Source: a virus. Taken from it: 28,671 nucleotides of DNA. Below the pieces are notes generated by a model. The model saw only the letters and a program-made list of their open reading frames with translations. It was not told where the DNA came from and made no database searches. The stretch is taken from positions 1 to 28,671 of the IMG/VR virus record IMGVR_UViG_3300037502_001302; one strand, given 5' to 3'. Shown piece by piece: positions 13,460-19,934 of the stretch (position 1 is the first letter of the stretch; each line of letters opens with the position of its first letter). Made by a program: the position numbers and the translations under genes.

Positions 13460-14013
13460 TCGATTTTGCCAATTTTTGCTTCTTCCAACCAACTCTTCAA
13501 CGTTCGGTCTCTGTCCACCCATTCGTCCCATTTTCGGGACGTGTTTTCCTTTTCACGTAAGGGAATTGTCCATTCCATTTCATGCGCTGAAATCGCTTCA
13601 AAGATGGTGGGTGTATCCAACCGCCCGTATAACTTCACCTGCCCCCGGCGGATGCGCCCAAACACATACAAGATTTCTTCGATTTTCAGCGTAGGGAACA
13701 TTTCCAAGATGTCATCAATGGCGGTTTGCAAATCCTCTTCCGCCAACCATGTTTTTTCAATCCCTACCCGTACACTTCGCCACGTTCGCACCAGTTCGGC
13801 GAACAATACAATTTTGGTTCGCGCCCTATCCATTGCCGCGGCGGAATGTAATTGAATTCCTTTGTACACGTCTTCCGGGGTTGCCCCTGCCATCCACCCG
13901 GAAACGTCATTTGTTAGCCCATTCAAGTGTTCTTTCTTGGTTAATTGGCGCGTCCCTTTGGCTAATTCTCGAATGGAATGCGCCCCCGCCGGGGCTAATT
14001 CTTGGTTGTTCAT
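13456..14013 (-). CDS. Replication-associated hypothetical protein (possible DUF6633-like)
   Basis: 185 aa from the ATG at 14013, which overlaps the initiator gene by 107 nt. An internal ATG at 13893 (MAGATPEDVYKG) would leave a 13-nt gap instead and give 145 aa, so the start is unsettled. The centre reads MFPTLKIEEILYVFGRIRRG, then QVKLYGRLDTPTIFEAI. This helical pattern (FP-x-LKxEEI, LYGRLD) recalls DUF6633-type proteins found next to phage replication genes in Bacteroidota; that name is from memory. It could load the replisome or modulate the initiator. No catalytic motif. Confidence 0.5.
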   Translation of the reverse strand: MNNQELAPAGAHSIRELAKGTRQLTKKEHLNGLTNDVSGWMAGATPEDVYKGIQLHSAAAMDRARTKIVLFAELVRTWRSVRVGIEKTWLAEEDLQTAIDDILEMFPTLKIEEILYVFGRIRRGQVKLYGRLDTPTIFEAISAHEMEWTIPLREKENTSRKWDEWVDRDRTLKSWLEEAKIGKIE

Positions 14014-14656
14014 TGTCGTATGTTGTTTGTCGTTTTATCCAATCCCGGGCGGTTGCCTTCCAATCCTTCATGGGTTTTCGCGCCCGGCCTATTACCCATC
14101 CCACGGATTCGTAGTAATTAAAAAATCGTTCTGCAAGTTCGGCGGTTGACCCCGCCGCCGTGAATGTATCAATAATGGTTTGAAGGTCTTTTGGCGTTGC
14201 CTCTTTTTTTGGTTTTGCCTCTATACTCTTTGATAGTTCTTTACTCTTTCTATTCTCTTCTATACTCTGCGCAACTGTGGTTGCTTCTTGGCGCAACTGT
14301 GGTTGCAACTCTTGCGCCTGTGGTTGCAACTTTTGCAACTGTGGTTGCTTGTTCCTGTAGTTGCTTGTTCCTGTAGTTGCAACTTTTGCAACTGTAGGCG
14401 CAACTTCTACAGACAATCGGCGTTTGTGTCCGTAGCCTTCCGTAACGATATATCCGCTATCCTCCAACTGCCGGCGCATCTTGCGAACGTACTGCGGGGT
14501 GCATCCAAGGGATTCTGCAAAGAACTCATCACCCGCCCGGCTTGCGCCGTCTTGTTTGCTTAATGCCATAACCCTTGCAAGGAACACCCGATGAAGGGGG
14601 GGCAAATCCAATGCCCACACTTCCGCCGGAATCCAAATGCCGTTGCCCTCTTGCAT
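13907..14656 (-). CDS. Replication initiator (winged-helix, O-like)
   Basis: 249 aa, ATG at 14656. Residues about 5-85 form a winged helix (LPPLHRVFLARVMAL, then GCTPQYVRKMRRQLEDSGYI), the DNA-binding part. Residues about 96-125 are a Gln-rich linker with a 7-residue period (LQPQLQK, LQPQAQE, LQPQLRQ), coded by the iteron-like DNA repeat. The C-terminal part has FFNYYESVGWVIGRARKPMK and DWKATARDWIKR, the usual end of phage initiator proteins. Such proteins bind iterons in or beside their own gene and recruit the host helicase. The layout mirrors lambda O. Confidence 0.75.
   Translation of the reverse strand: MQEGNGIWIPAEVWALDLPPLHRVFLARVMALSKQDGASRAGDEFFAESLGCTPQYVRKMRRQLEDSGYIVTEGYGHKRRLSVEVAPTVAKVATTGTSNYRNKQPQLQKLQPQAQELQPQLRQEATTVAQSIEENRKSKELSKSIEAKPKKEATPKDLQTIIDTFTAAGSTAELAERFFNYYESVGWVIGRARKPMKDWKATARDWIKRQTTYDNEQPRISPGGGAFHSRISQRDAPINQERTLEWANK
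14275..14401 (-). repeat. Iteron-like direct repeats inside the initiator gene (candidate origin)
   Basis: Seven copies of CTGTRGTTGC (as read on the plus strand) lie at 14275, 14297, 14318, 14339, 14355, 14371 and 14392. Spacings are 22, 21, 21, 16, 16 and 21 bp. The last copy ends in GGCGC. Several copies sit in a GCAAC-TGTG-GTTGC inverted repeat. Helical-turn spacing near 21 bp and position in the linker of the initiator gene fit a replication origin. They also encode a Gln-rich linker, so protein-level repetition is the alternative. Confidence 0.6.
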
Positions 14657-14659
14657 GGC

Positions 14660-14803
14660 TTATCCCTTCATCCAATCTTCAAGGATGGAACGCACCACGT
14701 CCGATGGTCGGCGTTTGCTCAATTTCGCAACGCGTTGTATATTGGCTTTTGTGTCTTCTGTTACACGAACTGCCAAAATCGTTTTGGGTTCTTTCGTCTT
14801 CAT
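14660..14803 (-). CDS. Ribbon-helix-helix transcriptional regulator
   Basis: 47 aa from the ATG at 14803 (MKTKEPKTILAVRVTEDTKA). The longer upstream frame is rejected because it runs through the promoter and terminator. It has the Arc/MetJ/CopG pattern: a beta strand TILAVRVTEDT, a helix NIQRVAKLSKRRP, then SDVVRSILEDWMKG. Dimers bind inverted repeats through the strand. An inverted repeat (14819-14833) lies just upstream, so it probably represses its own promoter. The stop is 3 nt before the initiator ATG, so it may be co-transcribed with the initiator and control replication. Confidence 0.8.
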   Translation of the reverse strand: MKTKEPKTILAVRVTEDTKANIQRVAKLSKRRPSDVVRSILEDWMKG

Positions 14804-14807
14804 GTGG

Positions 14808-14815
14808 CAAATGTA
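14808..14815 (-). promoter_or_regulatory. TAnnTTTG element of the repressor-initiator unit (P7)
   Basis: Minus strand TACATTTG lies only 4 nt before the ATG at 14803. Transcription starting about 6-7 nt downstream would begin at or close to that ATG, giving a leaderless or near-leaderless message. No TTG lies exactly 19 nt upstream, so -33 is weak. Confidence 0.45.
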
Positions 14816-14818
14816 TAC

Positions 14819-14833
14819 AATACGTTCCGTATT
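14819..14833. promoter_or_regulatory. Candidate repressor operator (inverted repeat)
   Basis: AATACGTTCCGTATT: perfect 6-bp arms with a 3-nt centre. It lies between the -7 element and the -33 region of P7, where a bound repressor would block RNA polymerase. The next gene is a ribbon-helix-helix protein, so autorepression is the natural reading. Confidence 0.5.
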
Positions 14834-14872
14834 TCGTTTACAACTTATCAACAATCTATTTTCAGTTCGGAC

Positions 14873-14902
14873 AAAAAAAAGGGGGGCGCATTGCCCCCCC
14901 GG
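14873..14902 (-). terminator. Intrinsic terminator
   Basis: Minus strand: G run, CAATGC, GCCCCCC, then eight T. The stem is almost only G:C pairs. It starts 2 nt after the stop of the 15186-14905 gene and separates it from the repressor-initiator unit. Confidence 0.85.
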
Positions 14903-14904
14903 TT

Positions 14905-15186
14905 TCATTCCTCCAATCGTTTGCGTAACTCTACAATTGCCTTGGTTGCGTTTTGCGTTCCGGTTTGTTCCATCCGCCTAATATCTTCTTCCGCGTTGCA
15001 AACCACGTTCACAATGTATTCGTAGGTCTTCCCCGTCTTCACTTTGATTTCGGGCAAATGCCGCAAAATCATTCGGGGGTTTATGTTAATCCAATACCCC
15101 ACCGATTGCGGGGTGGCGTTCATGAATTTGGCAAAATTGGTGTTAGTGCCAAATTCCGCTTTAATGAAGTGTTTAAGCGTGTTCAT
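14905..15186 (-). CDS. Helix-turn-helix (Cro-like) regulator
   Basis: 93 aa, ATG at 15186 overlapping the SSB-like stop as TAATG. The helix-turn-helix looks to be NFAKFMNATPQSVGYWI (about residues 17-33): small residue at the turn, then QSVGYWI as recognition helix. The rest is helical and charged, perhaps a dimer interface (EEDIRRMEQ, VELRKRLEE). The position next to SSB and the replication genes suggests an early regulator. A repressor or activator of the lysis-lysogeny type is possible, but no partner is present. Confidence 0.6.
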   Translation of the reverse strand: MNTLKHFIKAEFGTNTNFAKFMNATPQSVGYWININPRMILRHLPEIKVKTGKTYEYIVNVVCNAEEDIRRMEQTGTQNATKAIVELRKRLEE

Positions 15187-15662
15187 TAGAAAGGTACGGG
15201 TTCTGTATCCTCAACTTGGTTTGACTTCGTTTTTGAGCCTCCTACGGGCTTTGTTTCGGGTTTCGCTTCCGCTTCCGCCGGGGGCGTTTGCAGGTGCTTA
15301 ATAACCGCGTCCCGCATTTCAATTAGCCACAACGCGTTCGGGTAAATGTCCTTGCCTTTTACGCCCATTGCAATTGCCTGACCAATTGCCCAACTTGCAT
15401 CAATGCGGGTTTGAACGTCCGGGGACGAACCACGCCCGGGTTCACTTTCTTGGAACTTGCCAAGTTTGAATTTCAACCCGTACTTCCCCGGTTGCGATTC
15501 CTTCACTTCTACCGCGTCCCCTACCTTCCAAGTTCCTTCCGTTTTGGAATTAACCGAACCTTCCCGCCCGTCCGACAATGTAACCCAAGATTCGTACATT
15601 TTGCCGTACTGACCCTCCCAAGTTCCCTTGGGTTCAATTTTCGTGATTGTTAATTTCTGCAT
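15186..15662 (-). CDS. SSB-like OB-fold protein with acidic PF tail
   Basis: 158 aa. Residues 1 to about 70 (MQKLTITKIEPKGTWEGQYG, then ESWVTLSDGREGSVNSKTE, GKYGLKFKLG) look like a five-strand OB fold with exposed aromatic residues. The middle part is helical. The C-terminal 35 residues are a disordered Pro/Glu/Lys linker ending in EDTEPVPF. That end mimics the acidic ...PF tip of bacterial SSB, which recruits repair and replication proteins. The family is common in Bacteroidota phages under no fixed name. Likely role: ssDNA binding at the fork and in recombination with the exonuclease. Confidence 0.65.
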   Translation of the reverse strand: MQKLTITKIEPKGTWEGQYGKMYESWVTLSDGREGSVNSKTEGTWKVGDAVEVKESQPGKYGLKFKLGKFQESEPGRGSSPDVQTRIDASWAIGQAIAMGVKGKDIYPNALWLIEMRDAVIKHLQTPPAEAEAKPETKPVGGSKTKSNQVEDTEPVPF

Positions 15663-15822
15663 GGTGCATGGTGTTTATGTGTTCTTCTAATTGTGCAATT
15701 GCGATGTCGATTTGAAAAATGAAGTAATCCATTCCGTAACGGATTGTTCCGCCTTCCTTTTTTACTAACTCTTCCCAATGCGCCCGTACTTTGGGGCGTA
15801 TGGGGTCAATGTGTTTTGGCAT
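15634..15822 (-). CDS. Small hypothetical protein
   Basis: 62 aa, ATG at 15822. It is a short helical, charged protein (PKVRAHWEELVKKEGG, later IAIAQLEEHINTMHH). It overlaps the SSB-like gene start by 29 nt and follows a terminator, so the unit it begins may rely on read-through or an unrecognised promoter. I see no TAnnTTTG in front of it. No family recognised. Confidence 0.5.
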   Translation of the reverse strand: MPKHIDPIRPKVRAHWEELVKKEGGTIRYGMDYFIFQIDIAIAQLEEHINTMHHAEINNHEN

Positions 15823-15828
15823 GATGAG

Positions 15829-15857
15829 AAATAAAAGGGGGGGTTGCCCCCCCCGGG
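15829..15857 (-). terminator. Intrinsic terminator
   Basis: Minus strand: eight G, CAA, seven C, then TTTTATTT. A G/C homopolymer stem with a tiny loop, placed just after the stop at 15862. Confidence 0.8.
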
Positions 15858-15861
15858 TTAG

Positions 15862-16092
15862 TTACATTCCGATTGCCGCCAATTCAATGTGCATTTTCAT
15901 TTCCGGTTTGCGGTAATTTTCAATCGCCGCATTGATGGAATAAAAACGTTTGCCCGTCCGCATTGCCCGGGGCAAATTCATGTTGTACACGTCAACGGCG
16001 AAAAACTGCCCGTCTTTTTTGCCTACGATAACTTCCCAATTGGTTTTGCCGATTGTGAAAGTGTGCGTGTGGTAGGTGAATTGCGCGTCCAT
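15862..16092 (-). CDS. Hypothetical accessory protein
   Basis: 76 aa, ATG at 16092. Beta-rich first half (MDAQFTYHTHTFTIGKTNWE, then VIVGKKDGQFFAVDVYN), helical second half. No Cys and no membrane segment. It is a single-gene unit with the best-matched promoter of the family (P1, 16121-16151), a CA-rich leader and a strong terminator. It belongs to the same cassette class as the genes at 5650, 5987 and 6364 but lies 10 kb away. Early expression is likely. Function unknown. Confidence 0.6.
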   Translation of the reverse strand: MDAQFTYHTHTFTIGKTNWEVIVGKKDGQFFAVDVYNMNLPRAMRTGKRFYSINAAIENYRKPEMKMHIELAAIGM

Positions 16093-16120
16093 TGTGTGTG
16101 TGTGTTGTTGTTTGACCCCA

Positions 16121-16151
16121 CAAATATACGCCCCTTTTTTATTCCTGCAAA
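16121..16151 (-). promoter_or_regulatory. Bacteroidota-type promoter P1 (for 16092 gene)
   Basis: Minus strand: TTTG at 16151-16148, 19 nt, then TATATTTG at 16128-16121. Both boxes are perfect. A leader of about 28 nt follows (TGGGGTCAAACAACAACAC and so on) with no Shine-Dalgarno sequence. Confidence 0.8.
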
Positions 16152-16181
16152 CTTTTATCCAACTTTTTTTTCATGGGCATG

Positions 16182-16218
16182 AAAAAAGGGGGCGCACCCT
16201 TTGGTACTTACCCCCTTT
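16182..16218 (-). terminator. Intrinsic terminator of the lysis operon
   Basis: Minus strand: AAAGGGGG, 19-nt loop, CCCCCTTTTTT. The 8-bp stem with a T tail ends the portal-connector-lysis unit, about 46 nt after the stop at 16265. Confidence 0.75.
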
Positions 16219-16264
16219 GATTCCGTGTCAGCGGAACAAAACACACACCCGGCAAAGATAGGCG

Positions 16265-16435
16265 TTATTTCGCCCGCCGCCCCCGGGATTTGCCCATTAT
16301 AATTGCCTCCAAAATCCTGCGAAGAACATTCACAATTCTATCGTCCGCCTTGGTTTCGGTTAACGCCGTAATCGTGCCTGCAAGGGTGATAATCGCCAAT
16401 GCGATTTCCGCCCAATATTGATTCAAAATTTCCAT
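16265..16435 (-). CDS. Small membrane protein, candidate holin
   Basis: 56 aa from the ATG at 16435 (MEILNQYWAEIALAIITLAG). Residues 8-24 form one membrane helix. After it comes a soluble, charged tail ending in the basic GKSRGRRAK. A longer start at 16486 would overlap the amidase gene deeply. It follows the amidase directly (13-nt overlap) and ends the operon, the classical place for a holin. A basic tail after a single helix fits small class III-type holins, but sequence alone cannot confirm. Confidence 0.55.
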   Translation of the reverse strand: MEILNQYWAEIALAIITLAGTITALTETKADDRIVNVLRRILEAIIMGKSRGRRAK

Positions 16436-16854
16436 GTTTGGTTGTTTAGGTATCCGTATTTGTTCTGTACTTTGAATGATGGGCAAGCCTTGCCCGAATC
16501 GTATTCGTTGTGTCCGTGAACGGGAATGAATTTACCGAAAACTACCCGCAACGAATCCACTAATTTTTCAAACGCCACGTGTTGCGCGTTGGTCATGGTA
16601 TCTACCGCCTTACCCCCCTTCAATCCACCCACGTACACAACGCCAATTGAATCCATGTTGTGGCCCTTCACGTGTGAACCTACCAAATTGATATTGCGCC
16701 CCAATTCAATTTCGCCGTCCAACTTGATAACGTAATGATACCCGATTTCCTGCCAACCCCGCGCCTTATGCCATTGGTCGATGTCCTGCGCGTCAAAATC
16801 TTTGCCCGCTTCCGTGGCGGTACAATGCAAAATAATCCGGTTTAATTTCCTCAT
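16423..16854 (-). CDS. N-acetylmuramoyl-L-alanine amidase (endolysin)
   Basis: 143 aa Amidase_2 domain, T7-lysozyme-like. It cuts the amide bond between MurNAc and L-Ala in peptidoglycan. Visible residues: IILHCTAT with His10 as zinc ligand; GYHYVI with Tyr39 in the catalytic position; the end VHGHNEYDSGKACPSF with His115 and Cys124 as likely zinc ligands and Lys122 two residues before Cys, the same K-x-C spacing as T7 lysozyme. No signal peptide, so a holin is needed for release. ATGA overlap with the XhlA-like gene. Confidence 0.9.
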   Translation of the reverse strand: MRKLNRIILHCTATEAGKDFDAQDIDQWHKARGWQEIGYHYVIKLDGEIELGRNINLVGSHVKGHNMDSIGVVYVGGLKGGKAVDTMTNAQHVAFEKLVDSLRVVFGKFIPVHGHNEYDSGKACPSFKVQNKYGYLNNQTWKF

Positions 16855-17051
16855 TCTATCATGCTTTTAACGTATGCGCCCACGGATAACACCGCCGCGC
16901 CGATTGATGTCCAAAATTTGCGTTCTAACCCGCTAATCCTGCGGTGGTGTTCGTCCAAATCTTCTTTGTGAAAATCCAACTTCGTTTCCACCCGGGCTAA
17001 CTTGGTTTCGATGTTTTGCAGGTGTTGAATTACCCGTTCGGTTTCGTTCAT
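16851..17051 (-). CDS. XhlA-like coiled-coil membrane protein
   Basis: 66 aa. Residues 4-40 are a charged heptad helix (ERVIQHLQNIETKLARVETK), followed by a C-terminal hydrophobic helix (WTSIGAAVLSVGAYVKSMI). This coiled coil plus C-terminal anchor is the layout of the hemolysin XhlA family, which acts with phage holins. It stands directly before the amidase (ATGA overlap). It probably helps lysis at the membrane; being itself the holin is the alternative. Confidence 0.65.
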   Translation of the reverse strand: MNETERVIQHLQNIETKLARVETKLDFHKEDLDEHHRRISGLERKFWTSIGAAVLSVGAYVKSMIE

Positions 17052-17084
17052 CTAACCACAATTTTAACTTGCGTTCGTTCCGGG

Positions 17085-17642
17085 TCATCCAATGAATCTT
17101 CGCATGTAATCAGTATCCGCCCCCCGTCCCGTAATGTCGAATGTATCGCTTGCGTAACTCGGGACAATCGGGCACATTTCGTAGGTGTTGTTTTGGCTAT
17201 ATTCGGGCAAATTCGCCACGTTCGCGCAAATGTAATCGTACATTCGCCGGGTGTAAAATTGTGCCTTGGAACGCGCCCGGGTAAGTTCGTATGCCATTTG
17301 TTGCGAACTAATCGGGGAAGTGTTTTCCGGGGTTCGTTGCACCAACCCGCCATTGTCCATTTGAACTACCAATGAAGGTATCAATTCGGCAATTGTCCAC
17401 CATGCAACACACTTGCGAACGTACCCATCTAACAAGATAGTATAGTACCCCGATAGGGTGTTGTTTTGAACCTTGGTTTTCAGGGTTTCGTACAACCGCG
17501 TTCCAAGGTAGGATTGCAATTTTACGTCTTGTGCGGCGATAACCGCCGGGACAATATAGTTTTCATCAATCGCCCCCACTAATGGGGTTATCCGCTTCAA
17601 ATAATCGGGATTGACGAATAAAATTTCAGGTGTTAGGGGCAT
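17085..17642 (-). CDS. Head-tail connector/head completion protein
   Basis: 185 aa, ATG at 17642, 2 nt after the portal stop. The N-terminal part (ILFVNPDYLKRITPLVGAID) and the following helices (VIAAQDVKLQSYLGTRLYET, later AELTRAR-type helix and FYTRRMYDYI) resemble the helical connector proteins that bind under the portal (gp6/gp15-like). It is conserved next to portal genes in Bacteroidota phages as far as I recall. No enzyme motif. Likely part of the head-tail joint. Confidence 0.6.
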   Translation of the reverse strand: MPLTPEILFVNPDYLKRITPLVGAIDENYIVPAVIAAQDVKLQSYLGTRLYETLKTKVQNNTLSGYYTILLDGYVRKCVAWWTIAELIPSLVVQMDNGGLVQRTPENTSPISSQQMAYELTRARSKAQFYTRRMYDYICANVANLPEYSQNNTYEMCPIVPSYASDTFDITGRGADTDYMRRFIG

Positions 17643-17644
17643 AA

Positions 17645-19492
17645 TTAGCGGGGGTTTAAAAATCCTTGGTTCGGCATATCTACGGGGCGTTGGGCAACTT
17701 CCGGCGGGTTGACGGGCAAACGGAATTTGTCCCGAACGTCAACGGGCAACTTGGTAATCATTCGGCGAATTTCGTTTACGCTTGCTTCCCGGTTGCCTTT
17801 TTGTACATATGTCCTGCGCTCCCAAAAATGATGGCAACGCGCCCCGCCTTTGTACAACCAAATATCGTAGGTGTTCGCGCCCCGTGGCCCAAATCCGGGG
17901 TTCACACTTTGCCGCGCCGCCCGTTTAATATCCTCCATGCGGTACACCTTCCCGGCGTTCACCATGCCTTTACAGAAATCCCGGGAATTGTCTTTGTAAT
18001 CGCCCGGGGCGTATGCGTACCGCACCCGATATAACGAATTATCTTGTTCGCTTTTCGTGTTGGAATACTTCAATACCTTGGTTTTTGCCAATGCTTCCCG
18101 CACCCGCCCGAACAACGATTTTGAATCCGCCATTTCGACCATTTGCCAATGTTCTTCCGCGTCATAATCTACCGGGCGGGCATCAATCAATTCCCATTCG
18201 TCGCCCATAATTTCCCCGCAATTTTGCAGGTAGTTTAAGGCTTCATCCAAGTTGGGTTCGTGCGCCGAAAGTTGGGTGGCAAACAACGCCTGCGCCACGT
18301 CCAATGGGAATTTTAACATGGTAACAAGCAAATTTATTGCTTGCGATTCGGACAATTCGCCAATCTTCACCCGCGCCATAATTTCGAGGGCGGAACTTAC
18401 TTGAATACCCGTGTAAGATTGTTCCACGTCCCCCGCCAATTCGCCTTCCGCAACTTTCTTTTCCACCTTCCCGCCCAACTTCGCGGCATTCAAAATGGTG
18501 TTGCAGGTATCAATTACAATTTGCTGAAAATAGGAAATAACGTTTTCCTCAAATATCTTTTGGGATTCCGCCATTTCTGACCCGCCGCCCAACTTCCCGG
18601 GGGCTAACACACCAAACAACATTGGGTTGGTTACCCGATGCCCAATCATGATTTTATCGGTGCATTCGGTCGAAAGAAATTGATATTGTTTATCCGCGTC
18701 AGAAAGTTGGATTGGTTCGAAATCCGGGGTCAGTTCCGGCAAATCAGAATAAGTAATCCAAACTTTCCCCGCGCCTTTTGCGCCGGACATTTGGTTTTCA
18801 ATTTCCCGGCGAATGGATGCCCGCTCTTCCGGGTCAACTGCCCCATTTTTAAAGTGAATCGCAAAGGACGGGGACAAACCATTGTGAATGTTGTTTAGGT
18901 GAAATTTGGCAATTTCTCGTTCCAATTCAATGTAATTTATCGCCCCGATATAATCCGGTTTTGGGTAGTAAAACGACCCCGGCGAAAACACCTTAACACA
19001 CAACGTTTGCCGCGTGTTCGCCTTTGCAATTGACGGATTGAATGCCGGAATAAATTCGGGTTCAATGGTCGCATCCTCCCAATTCGAAGAATACCAATAT
19101 CCGGTCACGTGGTCTTCTTCCGCTTCCGCCGCGCGGTAGTTTTGGAAGGGGTAATGGCTAACATTCGCAATGCCTTCTTTGCCCCAAATAATATCCAAAT
19201 AAAACCCGCCCTGAATCTTCAAATCTAAGATGGCTTTTCGCAATTCAGAATCCATATCCCATGCCTTCCATGCCAACCGGGAATCCAATTCGGTAGGGTA
19301 AAAACCCTCCCCGTATATCATGGCGGCAATGCTATTAACCAATGCCGTATGTGTTGGGGAAGATTGGTATAAATTCACCAAATACTGCGGAAAAAGATTG
19401 TCCGCGCCGTAATCAATCCACCCTTTGTTGGAATTGGTTTCGGTGAAATCCGCTTGCGAATGTGCGGATAAAAGCAATTGAATATCATTCAT
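17645..19492 (-). CDS. Portal protein with extra C-terminal domain
   Basis: 615 aa, longer than many portals (450-500 aa). The N-terminal part reads GWIDYGADNLFPQYLVNLYQ, then SSPTHTALVNSIAAMIYGEG, typical of the Bacteroidota phage portal. The middle holds the stem and clip-like helices (QKIFEENVISYFQQIVIDTC). From about residue 465 a separate domain follows, with YRVRYAYAPG, DFCKGM, GFGPRGANTYDIWLYKGG and ARCHHFWERRTY. Its Cys/His content and frequent occurrence in structural proteins suggest a fused domain, perhaps from a minor head protein. The ring is the DNA gate and terminase dock. Confidence 0.8.
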   Translation of the reverse strand: MNDIQLLLSAHSQADFTETNSNKGWIDYGADNLFPQYLVNLYQSSPTHTALVNSIAAMIYGEGFYPTELDSRLAWKAWDMDSELRKAILDLKIQGGFYLDIIWGKEGIANVSHYPFQNYRAAEAEEDHVTGYWYSSNWEDATIEPEFIPAFNPSIAKANTRQTLCVKVFSPGSFYYPKPDYIGAINYIELEREIAKFHLNNIHNGLSPSFAIHFKNGAVDPEERASIRREIENQMSGAKGAGKVWITYSDLPELTPDFEPIQLSDADKQYQFLSTECTDKIMIGHRVTNPMLFGVLAPGKLGGGSEMAESQKIFEENVISYFQQIVIDTCNTILNAAKLGGKVEKKVAEGELAGDVEQSYTGIQVSSALEIMARVKIGELSESQAINLLVTMLKFPLDVAQALFATQLSAHEPNLDEALNYLQNCGEIMGDEWELIDARPVDYDAEEHWQMVEMADSKSLFGRVREALAKTKVLKYSNTKSEQDNSLYRVRYAYAPGDYKDNSRDFCKGMVNAGKVYRMEDIKRAARQSVNPGFGPRGANTYDIWLYKGGARCHHFWERRTYVQKGNREASVNEIRRMITKLPVDVRDKFRLPVNPPEVAQRPVDMPNQGFLNPR

Positions 19493-19889
19493 AATAGACC
19501 ACGTTTGCAGGGATATTCAACGTGGGGAACTGCCCCACGGATTCGCCCGTAATTTGCAAAATACCGATTTCTACAACGCCCACCACGTCTTCACCCGCCG
19601 GGTTCAAATTTGACGCGCTATTTTGCCCGTAAATGGTATATTCGAACTGCCCCCGTTCGGAACACAACACCTCCCCATTTAGCGGGTTTTCATTGTCAAT
19701 TTGGATTTGCGCCATAGTATACCGGGGATTGTCCTCGATAACGTTTAAAATGCACCTATACACGTTTTGGGATGCCTTATTGGTGAACTCCATAAGGTAA
19801 TGCGTAACGCTCCCCTCCCATGTAATCGCCTCCTGCAACGTCATTACGAACGTTTGCCAACCCGTATTTGACCCGTTTAATAGTATCAT
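19485..19889 (-). CDS. Hypothetical virion protein preceding portal
   Basis: 134 aa, ATG at 19889. Beta-rich (WEGSVTHYLMEFTNKASQNV, then GEVLCSERGQFEYTIYGQ). No signal or membrane segment. It is the first gene of a unit that follows terminator 19935-19969, and its end overlaps the portal start by 8 nt. A small beta protein in this position could be a decoration, stopper or baseplate component. I cannot name the family. Confidence 0.5.
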   Translation of the reverse strand: MILLNGSNTGWQTFVMTLQEAITWEGSVTHYLMEFTNKASQNVYRCILNVIEDNPRYTMAQIQIDNENPLNGEVLCSERGQFEYTIYGQNSASNLNPAGEDVVGVVEIGILQITGESVGQFPTLNIPANVVYYE

Positions 19890-19901
19890 GGGCTTTTATT
19901 T

Positions 19902-19909
19902 TAATGACG
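19902..19909 (-). promoter_or_regulatory. Shared late-leader motif CGTCATTA (copy 2)
   Basis: CGTCATTA lies 12 nt before the ATG at 19889 (minus strand) and after a terminator, as does copy 1 at 5096-5103. No TAnnTTTG element is visible. See the finding on a possible phage sigma promoter. Confidence 0.25.
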
Positions 19910-19934
19910 CAATTTGCGGCTAATTCTACGAAAG

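Noticed and set aside
14275-14401. CRISPR-like repeat array
   Set aside because: Repeats are 10 bp, spaced 16-22 bp inside a coding gene, with no unique spacers of CRISPR length; better seen as iterons or linker-coding repeats.
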